DNA of 64,000 nucleotides from CAZMHL01 sp045605445 (GTDB taxonomy: Bacteria > Bacillota > Clostridia > RGIG6154): NCBI GenBank assembly GCA_045605445.1, contig JAZUPZ010000024.1, positions 1 to 64,000 of the forward strand, given 5' to 3'. This document shows positions 57,718 to 64,000 of the stretch, one piece after another. Positions within the stretch are counted from its first letter, which is position 1; the number at the start of each line of letters is the position of its first letter. The notes beneath the pieces are model-generated. The model made no database searches. It saw only the letters and a list, made by a program, of their open reading frames with translations, and was not told where the DNA came from. The translations under genes were made by a program, and so were the position numbers.

Positions 57718-57819
57718 AAAAGCCCGCACCGCAAAGTATAACTACTTTGCTTACTGTGTTGCAGCTCGTCGCCGTACCTTTGTACTGTCTTCCTCGCTGC
57801 GCCTTGTCTGCGGGCTTTT
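57718..57819. repeat. GTAC-core structured element B
   Basis: Perfect outer arms AAAAGCCCGCA (57718-57728) and TGCGGGCTTTT (57809-57819); inside CAAAGTA/TACTTTG, stem GCAG/CTGC, core GTACctttGTAC and the phrase TGTCTTCCTCG. Read in reverse, it matches element A (48296-48423) in sequence and fold. Located between a sialidase-like gene and an XRE gene. Confidence 0.8.
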
Positions 57820-57831
57820 CCCGAAAATAAA

Positions 57832-57858
57832 AAGAAACTCCGTTTTGAGGAGTTTCTT
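57832..57858 (-). terminator. Terminator of the XRE gene, AACTCC-type
   Basis: Arms AAGAAACTCC/GGAGTTTCTT overlapping the stop codon, with T-rich sequence after it on the minus strand. Confidence 0.75.
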
Positions 57859-58078
57859 AATCTTTCTTTCGGGGGTATGGCTTGGGATCGTCTGTAAGCC
57901 CTGCAAGATAATCCATACTGGTGTCAAGGGCAAGCGCCAGTTTTCTGCATTGTTCAAAAGTAAAATAACGTTTTCCGTTTTCAATTTTGGAATAGTCACT
58001 TTGGTCAATTCCCGTCATTATCTGTATTTTAATTTGTGTGTATCCTTTATTTTTACGAAGTTCTTTTATCCTGTTCAT
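57857..58078 (-). CDS. XRE-family HTH regulator
   Basis: 73 residues with one helix-turn-helix: RIKELRKNKGYTQIKIQIMT followed by GIDQSDYSKIENGKRYFTFE and LALALDTSMDYLAGLTDD. RBS TAGGTGATAAA. It is divergent from a small zinc-ribbon membrane protein with a shared 82-bp region, and may repress that gene and itself. Confidence 0.92.
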   Translation of the reverse strand: MNRIKELRKNKGYTQIKIQIMTGIDQSDYSKIENGKRYFTFEQCRKLALALDTSMDYLAGLTDDPKPYPRKKD

Positions 58079-58113
58079 TTTATCACCTACAATTATTATG
58101 GCAAATTACCCTA

Positions 58114-58142
58114 TTGAAATTATGGTTAATTTGACCTATAAT
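58114..58142 (+). promoter_or_regulatory. Promoter of the zinc-ribbon protein gene
   Basis: -35 TTGAAA (58114-58119), 17-bp spacer, -10 TATAAT (58137-58142). An imperfect repeat AAATTACC/GGTTAATTT spans the -35, a candidate operator for the divergent XRE protein. Confidence 0.75.
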
Positions 58143-58160
58143 GTTATTGAGGTGATATAT

Positions 58161-58439
58161 ATGGCGGAATTTTGTTTAGATTGTTGGAATAAATTAAACA
58201 ACACTAATGATTCTGAAAAAATTTATAAAATTTCAAAAGACACAGAGCTGTGTGAAGGGTGTGGCGAATTAAAGAACATTATTATAATGCCAAAAAAGTC
58301 ATACTATTTAAGAAAATACCGGGTGTTTTTATTCCCGTTTAAATGTATTTATCTGATATTGTATGTTTTATTCAGACTATTGATTTTACCTTACCTTATT
58401 TTTAAGCACAGAAAAGAACTGTTCAAAGAAAAAAACTGA
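58161..58439 (+). CDS. Small zinc-ribbon-like protein with C-terminal membrane helix
   Basis: 92 residues. Two CxxC pairs (FCLDCWN and LCEGCGELK) fit a zinc ribbon, followed by a hydrophobic segment (about 62-82, FKCIYLILYVLFRLLILPYL) that should insert in the membrane, and a basic tail. Start ATG 58161 with GAGGTGATAT; upstream in-frame starts lack sites. Unknown function. Terminator AAGAAACTCCG/CGGAGTTTCTT follows. Confidence 0.75.
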   Translation: MAEFCLDCWNKLNNTNDSEKIYKISKDTELCEGCGELKNIIIMPKKSYYLRKYRVFLFPFKCIYLILYVLFRLLILPYLIFKHRKELFKEKN

Positions 58440-58466
58440 ACTTCAACCATTCGTCGTTTTCAAAAA

Positions 58467-58490
58467 AAGAAACTCCGTACGGAGTTTCTT
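58467..58490 (+). terminator. Terminator after the zinc-ribbon gene, AACTCC-type
   Basis: Arms AAGAAACTCCG/CGGAGTTTCTT with a two-base loop, followed by CATAAACTATTC. Confidence 0.7.
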
Positions 58491-58519
58491 CATAAACTAT
58501 TCACTATTACTATTCACTA

Positions 58520-58548
58520 AAAAAAGCACTCCAAAGAGTGCCTTTTTT
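58520..58548 (-). terminator. Terminator of nrdDG
   Basis: Arms GCACTC/GAGTGC flanked by A- and T-runs (AAAAAA and TTTTTT), right after the nrdG stop codon. Confidence 0.85.
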
Positions 58549-59068
58549 AATATTCTTTTGTTATTACTTTCTTTTCTTTAAGCGACTGCTGAACATCTAT
58601 TATCCTCTGATTTTCCGAGCCTCTGAAAACAAGGCGGATGTTTTTCAGTTCTTCTACAAACCTTCCGTCTACCAGAATATCGGTCATAGAAAGGATTTCG
58701 TCGGTATATTCGCATCTTGCGCGGCTTTCCTTTAAAAGCTCTTCGTCGAAGAGGTAGCCTGTATAAATCCATACGGTTTTACCGGGGCATTCTTCTTTTA
58801 CCCTTCTTAAGAAAGGCAGAAGCTCTTTCTGGTTTGAGGGTTCAAAGGGTTCACCACCGAGAACGGTAATTCCGTTGATATAATCGGGCTTTAAATATTC
58901 GATTATTTTATCCTCAACCTCTTTTGTGAAGGGTTCGCCAAAGTTGAAATCCCAGGTCTGGGCATTAAAGCAGCCCCTGCAATGATGAGTACAACCGGAA
59001 ACGAAAAGAGAAACCCTTACGCCTATGCCGTTTGCAATGTCGCAATTTTTTATTTCGCCGTAATTCAT
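58547..59068 (-). CDS. nrdG: Anaerobic ribonucleotide reductase activating protein (radical SAM)
   Basis: 173 residues. Radical-SAM cluster motif SGCTHHCRGCFN (CxxxCxxC) near residue 26-33, glycine-rich GITVLGGEPFEP and ILVDGRFVEEL. It generates the glycyl radical on NrdD using SAM and a 4Fe-4S cluster. Its ATG overlaps the nrdD stop codon (TAATG), so the two are translated together. Confidence 0.96.
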   Translation of the reverse strand: MNYGEIKNCDIANGIGVRVSLFVSGCTHHCRGCFNAQTWDFNFGEPFTKEVEDKIIEYLKPDYINGITVLGGEPFEPSNQKELLPFLRRVKEECPGKTVWIYTGYLFDEELLKESRARCEYTDEILSMTDILVDGRFVEELKNIRLVFRGSENQRIIDVQQSLKEKKVITKEY

Positions 59069-61248
59069 TACAGATGGAGTACCCTTTCTTTAATTTCCTG
59101 GGTTCTTCCCTGATTCCAGTACTGAGTTCCGATATATCCGCAGGTTCTTCTTGCAACATTCATTTTTGACTGGTCGGTATTTCCGCAGCTTGGGCATTTC
59201 CATACCAGCTTTCCGTCTTCGTCCTCGGTTATTACTATTTCTCCGTCGTAGCCGCAAATCTGACAATAGTCTGATTTTGTGTTAAGCTCGGCATACATAA
59301 TATTATCATAAATAAACTTCATAACGTCGAGAACAGCCTCGATATTATTCTGCATATTTGGAACTTCAACATAAGAAATCGCGCCTCCGGGAGAAAGCTC
59401 CTGGAACTGAGCCTCAAATGCGAGCTTTTTGAAAGCATCGATTTCTTCCGTAACGTGAACGTGGTAGCTGTTTGTAATATAATTCTTGTCAGTTACGCCC
59501 TCGATCATACCAAATCTCTTCTGAAGACATTTTGAGAATTTATAGGTTGTTGATTCCAGCGGTGTTCCGTAAATAGAAAAGTCGATATTTTCCTGTTCCT
59601 TCCATCTCTTTGTTGCCGCATTGAGATATTTCATAACCTCAAGAGCAAAAGGAGTTGCAGAAGGATCGGTATGAGATTTTCCTGTCATATATTTAACACA
59701 TTCGTAAAGACCTGCATAGCCGAGAGAAATTGTTGAATAGCCGCCGTAAAGGAGCTTATCGATAGTTTCGCCCTTTCCAAGTCTTGCAAGAGCGCCGTAC
59801 TGCCAGAGAATAGGAGCCGCATCGCTTAATGTTCCCTTAAGTCTGTTATGACGGCACATAAGAGCTCTGTAGCAAAGGTCAAGTCTTTCATCAAAGATTT
59901 TCCAGAACTTTTCAATATCTCCGCCGGAAGAAAGAGCAACGTCAACAAGGTTAATTGTTACAACGCCCTGGTTGAATCTGCCGTAATACTTAGGCTTGTT
60001 TGTTTCCGGGTCAACATAAGGAGTAAGGAAGGAACGGCAACCCATACAGGTATAGCAATGGCCTTCGCCGTTTTTATCAACCTTAAGCTTAAGCATAACC
60101 TTTTCTGAGATATAGTCGGGAACCATTCTCTTTGCGGTACATTTTGCCGCAAGCTCGGTAAGATAATAATATTTTGAATCGGTATGAATATTATCCTCTT
60201 CAAGAACGTAAATAAGCTTCGGGAATGCAGGAGTAATCCATACACCTGCTTCGTTTTTAACGCCGATAATTCTCTGCTGAAGCATTTCTTCTATAATCAT
60301 AGCAAGGTCGTTTTTCGTAACCTCGTCTTTTGCTTCGTTAAGGTACATATAAACGGTAACAAAAGGAGCCTGACCGTTGGTTGTCATAAGAGTAACAACC
60401 TGGTACTGAATCATCTGACAGCCCTTCTGAATTTCCGCGCGAAGTCTTTTTTCAACAATTTCCTTAAGAAGCTCTTCGCTTACATCTGCCCCGATAAGCT
60501 TCATTTCAGCTTCAACGTCGCGTCTGATTTTCTTTCTGCTTACGTCAACAAAGGGAGCTAAGTGAGTAAGGGAAATGCTCTGTCCGCCGTACTGAGAGGA
60601 TGCAACCTGAGCTATAATCTGAGTTGCAATGTTGCAGGCGGTTGAAAAGCTGTGAGGAGTTTCAATCATAGTTCCGGAGATAACTGTTCCGTTCTGAAGC
60701 ATATCCTCTAAGTTAACAAGGTCGCAGTTATGCATATGCTGAGCGAAATAGTCGGCATCGTGAAAATGAATAAGACCTTCCTCGTGAGCACGAACGATGT
60801 CTTCCGGGAGAAGGATTCTCTTTGTTATGTCTTTACTTATTTCCCCTGCCATATAGTCACGCTGAACGCTGTTTACGGTAGGATTTTTATTTGAATTTTC
60901 CTGTTTTACTTCTTCATTATTACATTCGATAAGAGTTAAAATCTGTTCGTCGGTTGTATTTGTTTTACGAACGAGAGCTCTGTTATAACGGTATGTAATA
61001 TATTTACGGGCAACGTTGAAGGCTCCTTTGCTCATAATCTGGTCTTCAACAAGGTCCTGAATTTCTTCAACACCTGCAGAACGGCCAAGCTCATTACAGG
61101 TTTTTTCAACCTTTGCCGCAATTTCTTTAATATCGTCATTTGAAAGTCTTTCGCTTTCAACAACGCTTTCGTTTGCCTTTGTAACTGCAATGATAATTTT
61201 GGTTATGTCAAATACTGTTTCGATTCCGCTTCTCTTAATAATCTTCAT
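59068..61248 (-). CDS. nrdD: Anaerobic ribonucleoside-triphosphate reductase
   Basis: 726 residues. N-terminal ATP-cone (about 1-95, KIIKRSGIETVFDITKII), catalytic barrel with HCYTCMGCRSFLTPYVDP, and a C-terminal zinc site with four cysteines (YCQICGYDG ... WKCPSCGNTD) followed by the glycyl-radical loop RRTCGYIG and a tail. It reduces NTPs to dNTPs under anoxia. Operon with nrdG. Tandem NrdR boxes upstream indicate repression by NrdR. Confidence 0.97.
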   Translation of the reverse strand: MKIIKRSGIETVFDITKIIIAVTKANESVVESERLSNDDIKEIAAKVEKTCNELGRSAGVEEIQDLVEDQIMSKGAFNVARKYITYRYNRALVRKTNTTDEQILTLIECNNEEVKQENSNKNPTVNSVQRDYMAGEISKDITKRILLPEDIVRAHEEGLIHFHDADYFAQHMHNCDLVNLEDMLQNGTVISGTMIETPHSFSTACNIATQIIAQVASSQYGGQSISLTHLAPFVDVSRKKIRRDVEAEMKLIGADVSEELLKEIVEKRLRAEIQKGCQMIQYQVVTLMTTNGQAPFVTVYMYLNEAKDEVTKNDLAMIIEEMLQQRIIGVKNEAGVWITPAFPKLIYVLEEDNIHTDSKYYYLTELAAKCTAKRMVPDYISEKVMLKLKVDKNGEGHCYTCMGCRSFLTPYVDPETNKPKYYGRFNQGVVTINLVDVALSSGGDIEKFWKIFDERLDLCYRALMCRHNRLKGTLSDAAPILWQYGALARLGKGETIDKLLYGGYSTISLGYAGLYECVKYMTGKSHTDPSATPFALEVMKYLNAATKRWKEQENIDFSIYGTPLESTTYKFSKCLQKRFGMIEGVTDKNYITNSYHVHVTEEIDAFKKLAFEAQFQELSPGGAISYVEVPNMQNNIEAVLDVMKFIYDNIMYAELNTKSDYCQICGYDGEIVITEDEDGKLVWKCPSCGNTDQSKMNVARRTCGYIGTQYWNQGRTQEIKERVLHL

Positions 61249-61334
61249 AACTATTCTCCTGTTTTCTTTTTTTATATTTCTCCTGAATCCTTTATTTAAG
61301 CCATCTGTAGCCCCTCTTGTGGGGTGCAGATACT

Positions 61335-61387
61335 ATTATACACCATATATTGTGTGAAAGTCAACAACAAAATACTTTATTTTGTGA
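61335..61387 (-). promoter_or_regulatory. NrdR boxes and promoter of nrdDG
   Basis: Box 1, minus strand ACACAATATATGGTGT (61340-61355), is a near-perfect NrdR box; box 2, TCACAAAATAAAGTAT (61372-61387), is weaker and lies exactly 32 bp away, as is usual for NrdR pairs. Promoter -35 TTGACT (61359-61364), 18-bp spacer, -10 TATAAT (61335-61340) overlaps box 1, so binding would block it. Confidence 0.85.
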
Positions 61388-61466
61388 AATTTATTGTTTC
61401 AAAAGTGGCAAACCCGCTTGTATCAAGGCTTTCGGCGGAATAAAATTTTACATAAAAAAACAACTA

Positions 61467-61495
61467 TTGACAAATTCATTTTAAAAGCGTATATT
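61467..61495 (+). promoter_or_regulatory. Promoter of uraA-upp
   Basis: -35 TTGACA (61467-61472), 17-bp spacer, -10 TATATT (61490-61495). The short leader has a hairpin TCACTTTT/AAAAGTGA (about 61512-61531), too weak to class as an attenuator. Confidence 0.8.
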
Positions 61496-61549
61496 TGATG
61501 TAGGAATAATTTTCACTTTTATAAAAAAGTGAGACAGGAGGAAACTTTT

Positions 61550-62923
61550 ATGAAACTGATTTATGGGATTAAAGACAAGCCCAAATTCGGACAGTTACTC
61601 ATCTTTGCTCTGCAGCAGTTGCTTGCAATTATGGCAGCAACAATCGCTGTTCCTGCAATCGTAGGAAACGAAATGTCTGCGTCTGCAGCTCTTTTTGGTG
61701 CCGGCGTAGGAACAATTGTTTATCTTTTATTTACAAAATTCAACAGCCCTGTTTTCTTAGGCTCATCCTTTGCATTTATCGGCTCAATGCTTGCGGCATT
61801 TGCAGGCGGCGTTTCCATGAGCCTGGGCTATCTCGGCCTTATTTTAGGCGCACTTTTTGCAGGTCTTGTTTATGTAGTTATTGCAATTATTGTTAAAATT
61901 GCAGGTGTAAACTGGATTAACAGGCTTATGCCGCCTGTAGTAATCGGACCTACCGTTGCAATCATCGGACTTTCACTTGCAAGCGCAGCTGTTAACGACA
62001 TTTTCTCATACGGCGCTAAAAATGCTGACGGTTCTGCTTTTCTTATGACACCTGCTATCTGGGTATCATTTATCTGCGCTATGGTTACACTTTTTGTTGT
62101 TATCTTCTGTTCCACATACGGCAAAAAAATGGCAAAACTCATTCCTTTTATTATAGGTATTGTTGCGGGCTATATTGTAGCTGCTGTCTTCACGGCAATC
62201 GGCATAAGCACAGGTAATGCGTCTCTTATGATTATTGATTTTGCTCCGTTTAAAGCTCTTGTTGCAGAGGGTGTTACATTGTCAACATTTATCTCCCTTC
62301 CGGAATTCACATTCCTTGAAGCATTAAAGGGAATTCCGGAATTCAACTGGACTTACGTTGCAACAATTGCAGTTGCATATGTTCCCGTTGCATTTGTTGT
62401 TTTTGCAGAACATATCGCAGACCACAAAAACTTATCTACAATTATTGAAAAAGAACTTCTTGAAGACCCGGGTCTTCACAGAACACTTTTAGGTGACGGT
62501 ATCGGTTCTGTCGCAGGCGCAATTTTCGGCGGATGCCCCAACACCACATACGGAGAATCTGTTGGCTGTGTTGCTATAACAAAGAACGCTTCTGTATATA
62601 CTATATTCACAGCAGCAGTTATGGCAATCCTTGTTTCATTCGTATCCCCCTTTGTGGCATTTCTTGATTCTATTCCGGGATGCGTTATGGGCGGCGTTTG
62701 TACGACTCTTTACGGATTCATTGCAGTATCAGGTCTTAAAATGCTCCAGAAGGTTGACCTTGAACAGAACAAAAACCTCTTTACTGCTTCTGTAATTCTT
62801 ATCGCAGGTATCGGCGGACTCGCAATGTCTATCGGCAAGGTTACTCTTACCTCTATCGCCTGTGCCCTTATACTCGGCATAATTGTTAATATCACATTAT
62901 CTAAATCTACAGATTCAGAATAA
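61550..62923 (+). CDS. uraA: Uracil/xanthine permease, NCS2 family (UraA-like)
   Basis: 457 residues with about 14 transmembrane segments. NCS2 features: LLIFALQQLLAIMAATIAVP, SSFAFIGSM, VAEHIADH-type motif (FAEHIADHKN) and GCPNTTYGESVGC in helix 10. Start ATG 61550 (MKLIYGIKDKPKF) with AGGAGGAAAC. Its partner upp is 20 bp downstream, which supports uracil as substrate. A xanthine/uric acid permease is less likely. Confidence 0.92.
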   Translation: MKLIYGIKDKPKFGQLLIFALQQLLAIMAATIAVPAIVGNEMSASAALFGAGVGTIVYLLFTKFNSPVFLGSSFAFIGSMLAAFAGGVSMSLGYLGLILGALFAGLVYVVIAIIVKIAGVNWINRLMPPVVIGPTVAIIGLSLASAAVNDIFSYGAKNADGSAFLMTPAIWVSFICAMVTLFVVIFCSTYGKKMAKLIPFIIGIVAGYIVAAVFTAIGISTGNASLMIIDFAPFKALVAEGVTLSTFISLPEFTFLEALKGIPEFNWTYVATIAVAYVPVAFVVFAEHIADHKNLSTIIEKELLEDPGLHRTLLGDGIGSVAGAIFGGCPNTTYGESVGCVAITKNASVYTIFTAAVMAILVSFVSPFVAFLDSIPGCVMGGVCTTLYGFIAVSGLKMLQKVDLEQNKNLFTASVILIAGIGGLAMSIGKVTLTSIACALILGIIVNITLSKSTDSE

Positions 62924-62943
62924 CCGAAATCAAGGAGGACAAC

Positions 62944-63573
62944 ATGAAAAACGTTACAGTATTTGACCACCCTCTTATTCAGCACAAAACCACTATTTTA
63001 AGGCAGACTACCACAACCAATAAGGAATTCCGTGAGTCTGTTGAAGAAATAACAATGCTTATGTGCTACGAGGCTTTAAGAGATTTACCTCTTGAAGAAA
63101 TTGAAATTCAAACACCTATTCAGAAAACAAAACAGAAAATTTTAAGCGGCAATAAAATTGCCATTGTACCTATTCTCCGTGCAGGCCTTGGCATGGTAAA
63201 CGGAATGCTTAACCTGGTTCCCACCGCAAAGGTCGGACACATCGGAATGTATAGAGACGAGGTTACAATGCAGCCTCAGGAATATTACTGCAAGCTCCCT
63301 ACAGATATTGATAAAAGACTTATCGTTGTGGTTGACCCTATGCTTGCAACCGGCGGCTCTGCAATTGATGCCATAAGCCAGATTAAATCCTACGGCGGCT
63401 CAAACATTAAGTTCCTTTGCCTTATTGCGGCACCTGAAGGAATTGAAGCCCTTACAAAGGCTCATCCCGACGTTCAGATTTACTGTGCAAATGTTGACGA
63501 AGGACTTAACGAAAACTGCTACATTGTTCCCGGTCTTGGCGATGCCGGCGACAGAATTTTCGGAACGAAATGA
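62944..63573 (+). CDS. upp: Uracil phosphoribosyltransferase
   Basis: 209 residues. Typical N-terminus VTVFDHPLIQHKTTILRQTT, active segment VPILRAGLGMVNGML, PRPP motif VVVDPMLATGGSAIDA and C-terminal PGLGDAGDRIFGT. Converts uracil and PRPP to UMP. RBS AAGGAGGAC. Operon with uraA for uracil salvage. Confidence 0.98.
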   Translation: MKNVTVFDHPLIQHKTTILRQTTTTNKEFRESVEEITMLMCYEALRDLPLEEIEIQTPIQKTKQKILSGNKIAIVPILRAGLGMVNGMLNLVPTAKVGHIGMYRDEVTMQPQEYYCKLPTDIDKRLIVVVDPMLATGGSAIDAISQIKSYGGSNIKFLCLIAAPEGIEALTKAHPDVQIYCANVDEGLNENCYIVPGLGDAGDRIFGTK

Positions 63574-63617
63574 TATACTCGCAATGCTCGTAATAGATAA
63601 TAGCTAATAGAAATAGT

Positions 63618-63652
63618 TGGAACTCCGACGGACACCATCGGAGTTCCTTTTT
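63618..63652 (+). terminator. Terminator after upp, AACTCCG-type
   Basis: Arms GGAACTCCGA/TCGGAGTTCC around a 9-base loop with T-run; preceded by TAATAGATAATAG-type spacers. Confidence 0.8.
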
Positions 63653-63682
63653 TATGACGAATTTTTTTGAAATTCAATTCGT

Positions 63683-63733
63683 GTTGCCTTGCAACAATTC
63701 ATGGCAAAGCCAATTCACGACAACAACGTTGTC
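63683..63733. repeat. Hairpin array 5
   Basis: Hairpins GTTGC/GCAAC, TGGC/GCCA and GACAAC/GTTGTC separated by the spacer AATTCA, preceded and followed by TTCAATTC. Same grammar as the arrays near the IVP gene. Confidence 0.7.
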
Positions 63734-63781
63734 AATTCAATCATAAAGAAATTTTAGCCGCTTTTTTGGGTTTTTCTTTAT

Positions 63782-64000
63782 TTAATCTACCTCAATGAAT
63801 TTTGTGGTTTTGCATTTTTTCTTTGTTTCCTCGGGGAACTTAAAGTCGCTTATTACATAATTTATACCTTCGAAGTCGAAAAGAACCTCTTTTATGTTTC
63901 TGTCTGCCTTGGCATGGTCGGCAAGAAAATAAGTTTTCTGGGCGTTGTTTTTCATTATTTTCAAAAGAAGATAGTAGCCGCCCCTTGAATCGATTTGTCC
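63782..64000 (-). CDS. C-terminal part of a DeoR-like transcriptional regulator
   Basis: Only the last 72 codons are present; the gene continues past base 64000 (the in-frame TTG at 63964 is not its start). The visible part reads GGYYLLLKIMKNNAQKTYFL, ADHAKADRNIKEVLFDFEG and NYVISDFKFPEETKKKC, which resembles the DeoR/GlpR effector domain end (xxVxLxADxSKFG... VITD). The assignment is tentative because the HTH is not in view. Confidence 0.55.
   Translation of the reverse strand, partial: GQIDSRGGYYLLLKIMKNNAQKTYFLADHAKADRNIKEVLFDFEGINYVISDFKFPEETKKKCKTTKFIEVD

Larger units (their letters stand above)
61249..61549. other. Divergent regulatory region nrdD/uraA
   Basis: 300 bases without a gene. 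Contains NrdR boxes and the nrdD promoter on one side (61335-61387), and the uraA promoter and short leader on the other (61467-61531). Confidence 0.8.

Overview
The window looks like a chromosomal segment of an A+T-rich Gram-positive anaerobe, most likely a gut-type member of the Clostridia (Bacillota). Evidence: class III (anaerobic) ribonucleotide reductase NrdD/NrdG with NrdR-type boxes, an Mbl/MreB gene beside rpsF-ssb-rpsR, strong AGGAGG ribosome binding sites, many short intrinsic terminators, lipobox and Gram-positive signal peptides, a SpoVB/MurJ-type flippase, and copper-amine-oxidase-like 'stalk' domains on secreted proteins. I cannot assign a genus. No phage, integrase, transposase or CRISPR array was seen.

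Layout. 1-5.1 kb: end of a secreted protein gene, a purine salvage pair (xpt plus BMP lipoprotein) behind an attenuator-like leader, and small membrane proteins with a LOG-family hydrolase. 5.2-10.4 kb: TspO, two small anchored proteins, GNAT, flippase, DUF1836 and UPF0340. 10.46-11.2 kb: two tRNA-Ser genes followed by a structured fold-back element. 11.3-27.3 kb: carbohydrate and uronate region with a cytosolic GH39-like hydrolase, esterase plus EamA exporter with a LysR regulator, a sodium/solute symporter with its own LysR regulator, cardiolipin synthase, an odd acyltransferase/acyl-CoA ligase pair, and GH88-KduD-KduI, which together can convert unsaturated uronides to 2-keto-3-deoxygluconate. 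27.6-33.6 kb: HD protein, YhbY, HAD phosphatase, Sel1 protein, MATE pump, AraC regulator. 33.6-35.1 kb: small accessory island with MNT/HEPN toxin-antitoxin and a four-helix-bundle (IVP) gene framed by hairpin arrays. 35.1-36.9 kb: GGGtGRT/NifU-like pair. 37.1-44.4 kb: secreted GH74-like protein, AraC regulator, amidohydrolase, ApgM, YggS. 44.6-48.9 kb: housekeeping genes. 49.0-57.7 kb: secreted beta-propeller protein, GH39, RluA-type enzyme, tRNA-Asp/tRNA-Thr with a second fold-back element, stalk protein with a structured leader, sialidase-like protein. 57.9-64 kb: small regulators, nrdDG, uraA-upp, and the end of a DeoR-like regulator.

The genes point to a saccharolytic, plant-polysaccharide-using anaerobe: secreted propeller proteins act outside, and cytosolic GH39 and GH88 enzymes with transporters process imported oligosaccharides, controlled locally by LysR and AraC regulators.

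The most unusual content is intergenic. There are three recurring classes of structured DNA/RNA. (1) Fold-back elements attached to the 3' ends of the last tRNA in both tRNA clusters, with stems conserved by compensatory changes and partial duplication of the tRNA 3' end. (2) About 100-130 bp palindromic elements with a GTAC-loop-GTAC core hairpin, in which at least two copies keep the fold while the stem sequences differ. (3) Arrays of short hairpins separated by a fixed hexamer-like spacer (TTTCAT, GAAATG, AATTCA); one pair of arrays frames the IVP gene. These classes are the best candidates for an undescribed system here; their function is unknown.
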